Of a stretch of DNA of 64,000 bases, positions 8,630-17,502 are shown piece after piece. Under the pieces are notes generated by a model that was not told where the DNA came from, did no database searches, and saw only the letters and a list, made by a program, of their open reading frames with translations. The position numbers were made by a program, and so were the translations under genes. Each line of letters begins with the position of its first letter. Position 1 is the first letter of the stretch. The stretch comes from Bacillota bacterium (GTDB lineage: Bacteria; Bacillota; Dehalobacteriia; UBA4068; UBA4997): NCBI GenBank assembly GCA_017397935.1, contig JAFQHN010000021.1:1-64000 (forward strand), written 5' to 3'.

Positions 8630-9045
8630 GGCTGATCGGCCTGGACCTGGGCGATGCCACCATTGGCGTGGCCGTAAGCGATTTGCTGGGTTTTACCGCG
8701 CAGGGAGTCACCACCATCCGCCGCACCGCTTTTAAGCAGGATATGGCTGAGCTTAAAAAAATCGTGGCCGAATACGGTGGCGAGGCTTTTGTGCTGGGTT
8801 TGCCGCTGAACCTTAACGGAACACGCGGCCCTGCGGTGGATAAGGTGGAATCTTTTGCCGATATGCTGAAAAAAGAGTTTGGCCTGCCCGTGTATTTTCA
8901 GGATGAGCGGCTGACTACGGTGGCCGCCCATAAAATGCTGCTGGATAATGACACCAGCCGCAAAAAACGCCGTCAAGTGGTGGATAAGCTGGCGGCGGTG
9001 CTGATTCTGCAAACTTATTTAGACACCCCCAATACGCCAAAGTGA
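8626..9045 (+). CDS. ruvX: Putative pre-16S rRNA nuclease / Holliday junction resolvase-like RuvX (YqgF)
   Basis: RNase H-fold nuclease, 139 residues. It begins [17 protein letters not shown], with the first catalytic aspartate. [15 protein letters not shown] and [17 protein letters not shown] supply the rest of the active-site signature. In E. coli YqgF matures the 5' end of 16S rRNA. The GTG start overlaps the ireB stop, so it depends on translational coupling. Confidence 0.92.
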   Translation: MRLIGLDLGDATIGVAVSDLLGFTAQGVTTIRRTAFKQDMAELKKIVAEYGGEAFVLGLPLNLNGTRGPAVDKVESFADMLKKEFGLPVYFQDERLTTVAAHKMLLDNDTSRKKRRQVVDKLAAVLILQTYLDTPNTPK

Positions 9046-9055
9046 GGATTTGACA

Positions 9056-9340
9056 ATGACCCAGAACGAACTGATTAACGAAAACATCATTACCCTGCTG
9101 GACGATAACGACAACCCGATTGATTTTGAGATTATCGAGATGCTGGAAATTGAAGGCAAGCGTTATGCCTTTTTGCTGCCGCTGAATGATGAGGAGGAAG
9201 TGACCGAGGAGGACGAGGCTGTTATCTTCCGCATTGACACCGGCGACGACGGCGAGGAAATTTTTGCCTACATCGAAGATGACGAAGAATGGGAAATGGT
9301 TGTTGATGCCTACAACGATATGCTTTTTGAGGAAGAATAA
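9056..9340 (+). CDS. DUF1292 family acidic protein
   Basis: A small (94-residue) very acidic protein of the YrzB/DUF1292 family. It shows the typical LLDDNDNPIDFEIIEMLEIE opening and repeated Asp/Glu strands, ending in LFEEE. No biochemical function is known to me. Its constant place after ireB and ruvX suggests a link to the same regulatory or RNA-processing context. ATG 9056 is spaced well from a GAGG; a TTG two codons upstream is less likely. A terminator follows. Confidence 0.88.
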   Translation: MTQNELINENIITLLDDNDNPIDFEIIEMLEIEGKRYAFLLPLNDEEEVTEEDEAVIFRIDTGDDGEEIFAYIEDDEEWEMVVDAYNDMLFEEE

Positions 9341-9369
9341 TCATAACAGGCAAAAAATTGCAATAATAA

Positions 9370-9402
9370 ACCGGAGTGGCGTCAAGGCTGCTCCGGTTTT
9401 TT
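9370..9402 (+). terminator. Terminator of the alaS-ireB-ruvX-DUF1292 transcript
   Basis: ACCGGAG and CTCCGGT form the stem around a 14-nt loop, followed by six T. Confidence 0.85.
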
Positions 9403-9406
9403 GGCA

Positions 9407-9439
9407 TAAAATAACCCCCTTGGCATATACCAAGGGGGT
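9407..9439 (-). terminator. Terminator of the first rubrerythrin gene
   Basis: A 9-bp stem, CCCCCTTGG/CCAAGGGGG, with a 6-nt loop on the minus strand is followed by TTATTTT. Confidence 0.8.
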
Positions 9440-9458
9440 GTTATGTTGCGGGGTTATA

Positions 9459-10049
9459 TTAACCGAAGTATCTCTTCAACAGGCCTTCCAGAGCTTTACC
9501 GTGACGAGCTTCATCACGGGCCATTTCATGTACGGTGTCATGGATAGCATCCAGGCCGTTCTTCTTGGCACAGATAGCCAGGTCAGTTTTGCCCTGAGTA
9601 GCGCCAAATTCGCAGTCTACGCGCCATGCCAGGTTGGCTTTGGTGCTTGCCTTCATGTTGGGCTCCAATGCTTCACCCAACAGCTCGGCAAACTTGGCAG
9701 CGTGTTCAGCCTCTTCATAAGCGGCTTTCTCCCAGTACAGGCCGATTTCAGGATAGCCTTCGCGGTGAGCGATACGGGCCATGCACAGGTACATACCAAC
9801 CTCGGAACATTCACCGGCAAAGTTAGCCTTCAACTGTTCCAGAATATACATTTTATCTTCTTCGCTGATGTCAGCATTGTTGGCAACGGTTTTTTCATAA
9901 ATACCGTATTCATGCTCGGCAGCCAGCTTCATATCGCCAACCTGTTCCACAAACTTGGATGCGGGAACCTTACAAACCGGGCACTGTTCGGGAGCAGCGG
10001 TGCCCTCATGGACATAACCGCAAACGGTACAAACAAATTTCTTCTGCAT
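9459..10049 (-). CDS. Reverse-type rubrerythrin (rubredoxin domain first)
   Basis: Non-haem iron peroxidase that removes hydrogen peroxide in anaerobes. The order is inverted relative to classical rubrerythrin. A rubredoxin-like centre comes first (CTVCGY and CPVC, residues 7-10 and 23-26), and the ferritin-like four-helix domain follows with the carboxylate ligands in [22 protein letters not shown] and DEARH. Clostridial reverse rubrerythrins of this type act as NAD(P)H-dependent peroxidases with partner reductases. GGAGG precedes the ATG at 8 nt. Monocistronic, with its own promoter and terminator. Confidence 0.92.
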   Translation of the reverse strand: MQKKFVCTVCGYVHEGTAAPEQCPVCKVPASKFVEQVGDMKLAAEHEYGIYEKTVANNADISEEDKMYILEQLKANFAGECSEVGMYLCMARIAHREGYPEIGLYWEKAAYEEAEHAAKFAELLGEALEPNMKASTKANLAWRVDCEFGATQGKTDLAICAKKNGLDAIHDTVHEMARDEARHGKALEGLLKRYFG

Positions 10050-10216
10050 TTTTCATTCCTCCAATAATTTTAATTTCAGTTTGTTAATTTCTTACTTAAT
10101 ATTTTATTGCTCTTGCCGTGTTTTAATATTTTTGATAATCTTTACCGCTTATTTAATATGCAGTAAGTTTAACAAGAATCAAGCTTAATAAGAATGTTTA
10201 TCAATAAGCTGAAACT

Positions 10217-10245
10217 ATTATATAATAAATTCACCCTCATGTCAA
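10217..10245 (-). promoter_or_regulatory. Promoter of the reverse rubrerythrin gene
   Basis: TTGACA, a 17-bp spacer and TATAAT, giving a leader of about 165 nt. Several AT-rich dyads lie downstream, but none is a clear PerR box. Confidence 0.8.
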
Positions 10246-10297
10246 TAGGTTTGGTCGACATTTTATACAAAATTATTGCAACCTGCTGTAATTATCC

Positions 10298-10326
10298 TTG
10301 CAGATATTGCGAATTTACTATATAAT
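10298..10326 (+). promoter_or_regulatory. Promoter of purL
   Basis: TTGCAG, a 17-bp spacer and TATAAT. The leader is about 65 nt and shows no recognisable purine riboswitch. Confidence 0.7.
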
Positions 10327-10398
10327 AATAGCATGGATAAAAACGGCCTTGGCCGACGCTTATTTATACAGATTATACAACAGTAAGGAGATTATGCC

Positions 10399-13300
10399 AT
10401 GATCAATAACAAGGTATATCGCATTTATGTTGAAAAAAAGCCTCCGTTTGCGCGTACGCACTCGATGATTGAGGATATTCGCGGTTATTTGGGGGTAAGT
10501 GCCCTGCAAAACCTGCGGGTGCTGGAACGCTATGATGTACAGGGCATTGATGATGAAACCTTCCGTGCTGCATCGGTGACGATTTTTGCCGAGCCGCCGG
10601 TGGATAATATCTACGCCGAGCTGCCGCAGGTTGAGGGTGCCAAAATTTTTGCCACCGAGTATCAGCCTGGCCAGTTTGACCAGCGTGCCGACTCTTGCAG
10701 TCAATCTATTCAGCTGCTGACACAAAAAGAACGCCCGCTGGTGCGCCATGCCAAGGTTTATTTGCTGGAAGGCGATTTGACCGATGACGATCTGGCGCTG
10801 ATCAAAAGCAGCTTTATCAACCCGGTGGAATCGCGCGAGGCTTCTTTGGAAACCTATGCCACCTTGCAGGAGGAATACCCCGAACCGCAGCCCGTGGCGG
10901 TGCTTGACGGCTTTACTGCTATGGATGATGCCGCTTTGGAGGAATTGCGCCGTGAGTTGGGTTTGGCGATGGACTTTGATGATATTGCCTTCTGCCGTGA
11001 ATATTTTGCCGGCGAGGGCAAGAACCCGACCATTACCGAGATCCGCCTGATCGACACCTATTGGTCTGACCATTGCCGCCACACCACCTTCCTCACCACT
11101 TTGGGCAAGCCGGAAATCGAGGCCGACTATATTCAGGCATCTTATGACAAGTATCTGCACATCAAAGCCGATTTGGGGCGCGAAGCCAAGCCGGTGACTT
11201 TGATGGATGTGGCCACGGTTGCCACCCGTTATCTGAAAGCCGAAGGCATCCTGCAAGATTTGGATGAATCGGAAGAAATCAATGCCTGCTCGGTCTGCGT
11301 AAAGGTTGAGGTTGACGGCGAGACCGAGGATTGGCTGTTGATGTTTAAGAATGAAACCCACAACCACCCGACCGAGATCGAACCCTTCGGCGGTGCAGCC
11401 ACCTGTCTGGGCGGCGCTATCCGCGACCCGTTGTCCGGCCGTGTGTATGTTTACCAGGCCATGCGTGTTACCGGTGCGGCCAACCCGCTGACATCCCTGG
11501 CAGACACCATGCCCGGAAAATTGCCGCAGAAGAAGATTGTGACCACGGCAGCCGCCGGTTACTCCTCTTACGGCAACCAGATTGGTCTGGCAACCGGCCA
11601 GGTACAGGAGATTTATCATCCCGGTTATGTGGCCAAGCGTATGGAGATCGGTGCGGTGGTCGGTGCGGCCCCGGCCGAGAATGTGGTGCGGATGCGCCCT
11701 GCCGCCGGCGATGTGGTAATTTTGTTGGGCGGCTCCACCGGCCGTGACGGCTGCGGCGGTGCAACAGGTTCCAGCAAGAGCCATACCACCGAGAGTCTCA
11801 GCTCTTGCGGCGCCGAGGTACAGAAGGGCAACCCGCCGGAGGAACGCAAAATTCAGCGTTTGTTCCGTAATCCTGAGGTTACCCGCCTGATCAAACGCTG
11901 CAACGACTTTGGTGCAGGCGGCGTAAGTGTGGCGATTGGTGAGCTGGCTGACGGTCTGCAAATCAATCTGGACAGAGTACCGAAAAAATACGAAGGCCTG
12001 GACGGCACTGAGCTGGCTATCTCCGAATCGCAGGAGAGAATGGCCGTGGTGATTGCAGCCGAGGATACCGAGAAATTTCTGGCTGCGGCCAAGGACGAGA
12101 ACCTGCAAGCGGTGCAGGTGGCCGAGGTTACCGCCGAGCCGCGCATGAGAATGACCTGGCGCGGAGATACGATCGTTGACCTCTCGCGTGACTTTTTGAA
12201 CTCTAACGGTGCGCCCAAATACACCGAGGCTGCCGTTATCGCACCTGATTTGGCCGAGATTCCGCAGAGCTTTGCGGCCAAGGGTGAAAATTTTGCCGAG
12301 AAGCTGCAAAATATGCTGGCTGATTTGAATATCTGCTCGCAGAAAGGCCTGGTGGAACGCTTTGACAGCACCATTGGCGCCGGCACCGTAACCATGCCCT
12401 TCGGCGGCAAGCACCAGTTGACCCCCACCCCCTTTATGGCAGCCAAGCTGCCCGTTCTGCACGGCGAAACCAACACATCTTCTCTGATGGCCTATGGCTT
12501 TGACCCGTACCTGTCCTCGGCCAGCCCGTATCACGGTGCGATGCTGGCGGTGGTAGATTCGGTGGCCAAGCTGGTGGCCGCAGGTCTGGATTATCGCCGT
12601 TTGTGGCTGACTTTCCAGGAATATTTTGAGAAGCTGGGGCAGGACAAAAACCGTTGGGGCAAGCCGCTGGCTGCTCTGCTGGGTGCGTTGGAGGCCCAGT
12701 TGGAGCTGGGTCTGGCTGCCATCGGCGGCAAGGACAGTATGTCCGGCTCTTTTGAGAATATTGATGTACCGCCCACGCTGGTCAGCTTTGCGGTTGGTAC
12801 GCGTCAGGCACAGGATATTATCACCCCCGAATTTAAGCAGGCCGGCAGCACCGTTTGCCTGTTGAAACCCGCTTATAATGACCGCAAGCTGCCTGATTTT
12901 GCCAGCCTGCGTGAAGTGTTCGGGCAGGTATTTGCGCTGGCCGAATCCGGTGCCGTGCTTTCTGCCCAGGCGCTGGGCTTTGGCGGCGTGGCCGAGGCTG
13001 TGTGCAAGATGTGCTTCGGCAACAAGCTGGGCTTTGCGTTCTCGGCTGATTATGCGGCTGACAAGCTGTTTGACCGCTGCTATGGCGCCATTGTGCTGGA
13101 ACTGGCCCCCGGTGCGGAATTGCCGCAGGGCGCGGTAATGCTGGGCACCACCACTGCCGAGGCAGAAATTGCTGTGGCCGGTGAAACTGTGGCTCTGGAC
13201 AAGCTGCTGGCCGGCTGGCAGAGCACGCTGGAACCCATCTTCCCCACCCAGGCAGCAGCCGAAGGTGTGGCCGAGAAAATCACCTACACCGAACGCGCAG

Positions 13301-14127
13301 CCAAACGCCCTGCTGCCGGCTTTGCCAAACCGCGTGTATTGCTGCCCGTATTCCCCGGCACCAACTGCGAGTATGATTCGGCCCGCCAGTTTGAGAGATA
13401 CGGCGCCGAGTGCGAGACATTCATTATCGGCAACCAGACACAGGCCATGGTAGAAGATTCGGTTATCCGTCTGGCCGAGGCCATCCGCCGCAGCCAGATC
13501 GTAATGCTGCCCGGCGGCTTCTCCGGCGGCGATGAGCCCGACGGCAGCGGCAAATTTATCGCCACCTTCTTCCGCAATCCCCGCCTGAAAGAGGCCATTA
13601 TGGAGCTGCTGCAACAGCGTGACGGCCTGATGCTGGGTATCTGCAACGGCTTCCAGGCGCTGGTAAAACTTGGTTTGGTGCCTTTTGGTGAGATCCGCGA
13701 CATGACGGATGACAGCCCCACCCTTACCTTCAACAACATCGGCCGCCACCAGAGTATGCTGGTAAACACCCGTATCGCCAGCGTAAAATCGCCGTGGTTG
13801 GCCTACACCCAGGTGGACGATATTCACACCATCGCCATCTCTCACGGTGAGGGCAAATTTGTGGCACCGCCTGCTTATTTGCAGCAGATGATTGCCAACG
13901 GCCAGGTTTGTACCCAGTATGTGGACCTAGATGGCAACCCCACCATGCAGACGCCGTTTAACCCCAACGGCTCGCTCTGCGCGATTGAGGGTATTTGCAG
14001 CCCCGACGGCCGTGTGTTTGGCAAGATGGGCCACAGCGAGCGCTGCGGCAGCAATATCTTCAAGAATGTTCCCGGCAATAAGGAGCAGTTCATCTTCAAG
14101 GCCGGCGTAGATTACTTTAAGCTGTAA
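10399..14127 (+). CDS. purL: Phosphoribosylformylglycinamidine synthase, single-chain
   Basis: Converts FGAR, glutamine and ATP to FGAM in purine synthesis. The 1,242-residue chain combines the modules that many Firmicutes split into PurS, PurQ and PurL. An N-terminal PurS-like region is followed by two AIRS-type synthetase halves. Visible motifs are DTYWSDHCRHTTF, FKNETHNHPTEIEPFGGA and GGSTGRDGCGGATG. The C-terminal class I glutaminase carries PGGFSGGDEP, the nucleophile elbow LGICNGFQAL and a late HGEGKF histidine. An AAGGAG site precedes the ATG. It stands alone, without other pur genes. Confidence 0.96.
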   Translation: MINNKVYRIYVEKKPPFARTHSMIEDIRGYLGVSALQNLRVLERYDVQGIDDETFRAASVTIFAEPPVDNIYAELPQVEGAKIFATEYQPGQFDQRADSCSQSIQLLTQKERPLVRHAKVYLLEGDLTDDDLALIKSSFINPVESREASLETYATLQEEYPEPQPVAVLDGFTAMDDAALEELRRELGLAMDFDDIAFCREYFAGEGKNPTITEIRLIDTYWSDHCRHTTFLTTLGKPEIEADYIQASYDKYLHIKADLGREAKPVTLMDVATVATRYLKAEGILQDLDESEEINACSVCVKVEVDGETEDWLLMFKNETHNHPTEIEPFGGAATCLGGAIRDPLSGRVYVYQAMRVTGAANPLTSLADTMPGKLPQKKIVTTAAAGYSSYGNQIGLATGQVQEIYHPGYVAKRMEIGAVVGAAPAENVVRMRPAAGDVVILLGGSTGRDGCGGATGSSKSHTTESLSSCGAEVQKGNPPEERKIQRLFRNPEVTRLIKRCNDFGAGGVSVAIGELADGLQINLDRVPKKYEGLDGTELAISESQERMAVVIAAEDTEKFLAAAKDENLQAVQVAEVTAEPRMRMTWRGDTIVDLSRDFLNSNGAPKYTEAAVIAPDLAEIPQSFAAKGENFAEKLQNMLADLNICSQKGLVERFDSTIGAGTVTMPFGGKHQLTPTPFMAAKLPVLHGETNTSSLMAYGFDPYLSSASPYHGAMLAVVDSVAKLVAAGLDYRRLWLTFQEYFEKLGQDKNRWGKPLAALLGALEAQLELGLAAIGGKDSMSGSFENIDVPPTLVSFAVGTRQAQDIITPEFKQAGSTVCLLKPAYNDRKLPDFASLREVFGQVFALAESGAVLSAQALGFGGVAEAVCKMCFGNKLGFAFSADYAADKLFDRCYGAIVLELAPGAELPQGAVMLGTTTAEAEIAVAGETVALDKLLAGWQSTLEPIFPTQAAAEGVAEKITYTERAAKRPAAGFAKPRVLLPVFPGTNCEYDSARQFERYGAECETFIIGNQTQAMVEDSVIRLAEAIRRSQIVMLPGGFSGGDEPDGSGKFIATFFRNPRLKEAIMELLQQRDGLMLGICNGFQALVKLGLVPFGEIRDMTDDSPTLTFNNIGRHQSMLVNTRIASVKSPWLAYTQVDDIHTIAISHGEGKFVAPPAYLQQMIANGQVCTQYVDLDGNPTMQTPFNPNGSLCAIEGICSPDGRVFGKMGHSERCGSNIFKNVPGNKEQFIFKAGVDYFKL

Positions 14128-14148
14128 AATTAAATTTCGGCATAACAA

Positions 14149-14185
14149 AAGCCCCTCGGCACGATACCGGGGGGCTTAAATTTTT
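14149..14185 (+). terminator. Terminator after purL
   Basis: AAGCCCC(T)CGG pairs with CCGGGGGGCTT and is followed by AAATTTTT. Read on the minus strand it also has a T-rich tail, so it may serve the convergent rubrerythrin gene too. Confidence 0.75.
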
Positions 14186-14198
14186 ATTTAAGTTTGGC

Positions 14199-14741
14199 TT
14201 AATAGTTTTCAGCCTTGATCTGGAAATAAGCCTGGGGATGCTCACATACGGGGCACATAGCAGGAGCTTTCTCACCGATGTGGATATGGCCGCAGTTCAG
14301 GCACATCCAAACAGTTTCACCGGCACGGGCAAAAACCTCAGCCTTTTCAATGTTGGCCAGCAGCTTGCGATAACGCTCCTCATGCTCTTTTTCGATCTTG
14401 CCAACAGCCTCAAACAGGTAGGCAATCTTGGTGAAGCCTTCTTCTTTGGCGGTCTTGGCGAACTCATCATACATCTCGGTCCACTCGTAGTTCTCACCGG
14501 CAGCGGCATCCTTCAAGTTGGTGATGGTATCCGGCACAGCGCCGTCATGCAGCAGCTTGAACCAAATTTTAGCGTGCTCCTTCTCATTACCGGCAGTTTC
14601 CTCAAAGATATTGGCAATCTGCACATAGCCGTCCTTCTTGGCCTTGGCGGCATAATAGCGGTACTTGGTGTGAGCCTGAGATTCACCGGCAAATGCGGTC
14701 ATCAGATTTTGTTCAGTCTTGCTGCCTTTCAATTCAGTCAT
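14199..14741 (-). CDS. rbr: Rubrerythrin (classical domain order)
   Basis: Second di-iron peroxidase of the window, 180 residues. The ferritin-like domain comes first, with iron-ligand helices containing [26 protein letters not shown] and [10 protein letters not shown]. The C-terminal rubredoxin centre is [20 protein letters not shown]. This is the ordinary rubrerythrin layout, opposite to the one at 9.5-10.0 kb. AAGGAGG precedes the ATG. It is transcribed alone from a promoter placed at the 3' end of the HAD gene. Confidence 0.95.
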   Translation of the reverse strand: MTELKGSKTEQNLMTAFAGESQAHTKYRYYAAKAKKDGYVQIANIFEETAGNEKEHAKIWFKLLHDGAVPDTITNLKDAAAGENYEWTEMYDEFAKTAKEEGFTKIAYLFEAVGKIEKEHEERYRKLLANIEKAEVFARAGETVWMCLNCGHIHIGEKAPAMCPVCEHPQAYFQIKAENY

Positions 14742-14871
14742 GGAAAAATCCTCCTTAGAAATTATTTTGGCGTCATCACAAAAACGCCTGTTGACTATAA
14801 ATTGCTTTTTCAGCTAATCTTGCATAACATGAACAATTTTTGCTGCAAATTATTCCTGTTATCCGTAGGAT

Positions 14872-14900
14872 ATTATAGCATACTGCTCAATTTTTGGCAA
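14872..14900 (-). promoter_or_regulatory. Promoter of the classical rubrerythrin gene
   Basis: TTGCCA, a 17-bp spacer and an extended TGcTATAAT. It overlaps the last codons of the HAD gene. The leader is about 125 nt. Confidence 0.75.
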
Positions 14901-15579
14901 CAGGCAACAGATTGGAAAATTCGCTGACAAAGCAAAAATCAGCCTGCAAATCTGCCGCCAGCTCCGCCAGGGGTGCATAATCATAATGTGGGTTGGGGAT
15001 AACCGCCACCGCAAAACCGGCCAGCAAAGCCGTGCGGATAGCCGTGCGGGAGTCCTCTACCACCAAAGTACGCTTGGGTGCACAACCAAAACGCTCCGCC
15101 GCCTGCAAAAAAATCTCCGGCCGCTCTTTGCCGATACCAACCTCCGGTGTGGTCAGCACAAAATCAAAAAACTCACCGATGCCGTGGGTTTTAAGCACCG
15201 TTTCCACCTGCGGGCGGTCAGTCATGGTGGCGATACAACAGGGTTTGCCGGCTGATTTCAGGGCTTGCAGCAGTTCCTTCACCCCCGGCCACATGGGAAT
15301 ATCCTCAGCGTAATGCTTGTCCATCTTGGCCTGAATTTCATCGTAAACCTGCTGTGTTGTCTCACCGCAGGGAGAATACTGCTCGGCCAGCAAAGTGGAG
15401 GCCTGCCACAAATCCAGCGTGCCCAACTCTACCTCCAAATCATCGGGCACCGGCAAATTACGCGCGCCAAACCAATCCTGCGGCAGAGTAACCCAATAAT
15501 GCATGGAATCCACCAGCGTACCGTCCATATCAAAAATTACAGCGTCAATGTTTTGCCAATCCGGCGTTTTTGCACTCAT
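14887..15579 (-). CDS. HAD-superfamily phosphatase (beta-phosphoglucomutase-like)
   Basis: A 230-residue HAD subfamily IA hydrolase. Motif I is VIFDMDGTLVDS with both catalytic aspartates, motif II ATMTDR, motif III lysine within GIGKERPEIF, and motif IV VVEDSRTAIRTAL. A helical cap sits between motifs I and II. It could be a phosphoglycolate-type, sugar-phosphate or beta-phosphoglucomutase-like enzyme; sequence alone does not settle the substrate. GAGG lies 10 nt upstream of ATG 15579. Single gene. Confidence 0.85.
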   Translation of the reverse strand: MSAKTPDWQNIDAVIFDMDGTLVDSMHYWVTLPQDWFGARNLPVPDDLEVELGTLDLWQASTLLAEQYSPCGETTQQVYDEIQAKMDKHYAEDIPMWPGVKELLQALKSAGKPCCIATMTDRPQVETVLKTHGIGEFFDFVLTTPEVGIGKERPEIFLQAAERFGCAPKRTLVVEDSRTAIRTALLAGFAVAVIPNPHYDYAPLAELAADLQADFCFVSEFSNLLPVAKN

Positions 15580-15700
15580 CAAATTATTTCCTCATAAATC
15601 TTTACTGTAAATAGTTATTGTTTTGTGCCTTTCAGGCGATTGTGCTTTATATTTTAGCACAAAAACTGCCAAATCTCAATGCTTATCTGCTGTTTTGATA

Positions 15701-15729
15701 TTGTATTGCCGCAAAATTTATAGTATAAT
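15701..15729 (+). promoter_or_regulatory. Promoter of the ACT/UPF0210 operon
   Basis: TTGTAT, a 17-bp spacer and TATAAT, with a leader of about 50 nt. Confidence 0.7.
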
Positions 15730-15784
15730 GTACGAATAAACATACATTTATATTTTCTACGAAATTTCAGGAGGTACACATACC

Positions 15785-16057
15785 ATGCGTGCAATTATTA
15801 CGGTGCTGGGCAAGGATAACAAGGGTATCATCTATAATGTAACCAAAATTGTTTCCGCTTACAGCATCAATATTCTGGACATCTCTCAGACCATTATGAA
15901 CAATGACATTTTTGCGATGATCATGCTGGTGGATACCAGCACCATGCAGGGCGAACTCCGTGATATGGTGGATGAGCTGAACGCTTACGGCGAATCCGGC
16001 GGTTATTCCATCCATGTGCAGCGTGAGGACATCTTCAACGCCATGCACCGCATTTAA
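15785..16057 (+). CDS. ACT-domain protein, UPF0237
   Basis: A 90-residue stand-alone ACT domain. The ligand-binding motif is ITVLGKDNKGIIYNVTKIVSAY with N-I-L-D-I-S-Q. The family is related to the glycine cleavage system regulator GcvR. In many Firmicutes it is always followed by a UPF0210 gene, as here 12 nt downstream. It may sense an amino acid or formate-related metabolite for its partner; that role is not established. AGGAGG precedes the ATG. Confidence 0.9.
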   Translation: MRAIITVLGKDNKGIIYNVTKIVSAYSINILDISQTIMNNDIFAMIMLVDTSTMQGELRDMVDELNAYGESGGYSIHVQREDIFNAMHRI

Positions 16058-16069
16058 GGAGGCCGCAAG

Positions 16070-17434
16070 ATGAGAAAAATTGTTCACAGCGATATTTTGG
16101 AAACCATCCAAATGGTGGACGACCATCATCTGGACATCCGTACCATCACCATGGGCATTACCCTGCTGGATTGTGTGGGCGATGATATTGACACCGTTTG
16201 CCGCAAGGTTTATGACAAAATCACCACCAAGGCCCAGAATCTGGTGCGCTGCGGTGAGGATATTGAGATGGAATTTGGTATCCCGATTGTTAACAAGCGC
16301 ATTTCCGTTACTCCTGTTTCGCTGCTGGCCAACCCCTTCTCTCCCGAGGAGTGCGTAAAGCTGGCCATTACTCTGGACAAGGCAGCCAAGGAAACCGGTG
16401 TAAACTTTCTGGGCGGCTATTCTGCGTTGGTGCATAAGGGCTACACCAAGGGTGACCGCGCTCTGATCGCTTCTATCCCCGAGGCGCTGGCCGTGACCGA
16501 GCGTGTTTGCAGCTCGGTCAACATCGGTACCACCAAGGCCGGTATCAACATGGACGCTGTTAAACAGATGGGCGAAATTATCAAGCATATTGCCGAGCGC
16601 ACCAAGGAATCCGCCGGTTTTGGCTGTGCCAAGCTGGTTGTTTTCTGCAACGCGCCCGAGGATAACCCCTTTATGGCCGGTGCTTTCCACGGCGTGGGAG
16701 AGCCGGAAACCGTTATCAATGTCGGCGTGTCCGGCCCCGGCGTAGTAAAATATGCGCTGGAAAAGGTTAAGGGCCAGGACTTTGGCGTGGTGGCGGAAAC
16801 CATCAAGAAAACTGCCTTCAAGGTTACCCGTATGGGCCAGCTGGTGGCACAAGAGGCCAGCCGCCGTTTGAATACTCAGTTTGGCATTGTGGACCTCTCG
16901 CTGGCTCCCACCCCTGCCGTCGGTGACAGCGTTGCCACCATTTTAGAGGAGATGGGCCTGGAATGCTGCGGCACCCACGGCACTACTGCGGCTCTGGCGC
17001 TGCTTAACGATGCCGTGAAAAAGGGCGGCGTAATGGCCAGCTCTTATGTCGGCGGTTTGTCCGGTGCGTTTATCCCCGTAAGTGAGGACGCCGGCATGAT
17101 TGCAGCTGTCCAAAAAGGCGTGCTGACGCTGGACAAGCTGGAAGCCATGACCTGCGTTTGCTCGGTTGGTCTGGATATGATCGTGGTGCCCGGTGACACA
17201 CCTGCTGCCACCATCTCGGCCATTATTGCGGACGAAGCGGCCATCGGCATGATTAACCAGAAAACCACCGCTGTACGCATCATCCCCGCCCCCGGCAAGC
17301 AGGTGGGCGATATGGTGGAATTTGGCGGCCTGCTGGGCAGCGGCCCCGTGCAGCCGGTTCACCCCCAAAGCAGCGCAGATTTTGTGGCCCGCGGCGGCAG
17401 AATCCCCGCACCTATTCACAGCCTGCGCAACTAA
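16070..17434 (+). CDS. UPF0210 (PFL family, DUF711) protein
   Basis: A 454-residue protein homologous to the DUF711/UPF0210 family, whose structures resemble a pyruvate formate-lyase/glycyl radical barrel without the radical chemistry being shown. The conserved blocks [35 protein letters not shown]-like (here [16 protein letters not shown]) and [19 protein letters not shown] are present. AGGAGG lies between it and the ACT gene, so both are made together. Function unknown. Confidence 0.9.
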   Translation: MRKIVHSDILETIQMVDDHHLDIRTITMGITLLDCVGDDIDTVCRKVYDKITTKAQNLVRCGEDIEMEFGIPIVNKRISVTPVSLLANPFSPEECVKLAITLDKAAKETGVNFLGGYSALVHKGYTKGDRALIASIPEALAVTERVCSSVNIGTTKAGINMDAVKQMGEIIKHIAERTKESAGFGCAKLVVFCNAPEDNPFMAGAFHGVGEPETVINVGVSGPGVVKYALEKVKGQDFGVVAETIKKTAFKVTRMGQLVAQEASRRLNTQFGIVDLSLAPTPAVGDSVATILEEMGLECCGTHGTTAALALLNDAVKKGGVMASSYVGGLSGAFIPVSEDAGMIAAVQKGVLTLDKLEAMTCVCSVGLDMIVVPGDTPAATISAIIADEAAIGMINQKTTAVRIIPAPGKQVGDMVEFGGLLGSGPVQPVHPQSSADFVARGGRIPAPIHSLRN

Positions 17435-17453
17435 AAATCATATACAAACAACA

Positions 17454-17493
17454 AACTCGGCTGAGCAGTTCACCTGCCCAACCGAGTTTTTTT
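17454..17493 (+). terminator. Terminator of the ACT/UPF0210 operon
   Basis: AACTCGG(C)TG and CAACCGAGTT form an imperfect stem, followed by seven T. On the minus strand it may also end the pdp transcript. Confidence 0.75.
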
Positions 17494-17502
17494 ATACCTG
17501 TT

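Noticed and set aside
10360-13845. 1,161-codon frame antisense to purL
   Set aside because: Shadow of purL codon bias; overlaps it entirely.
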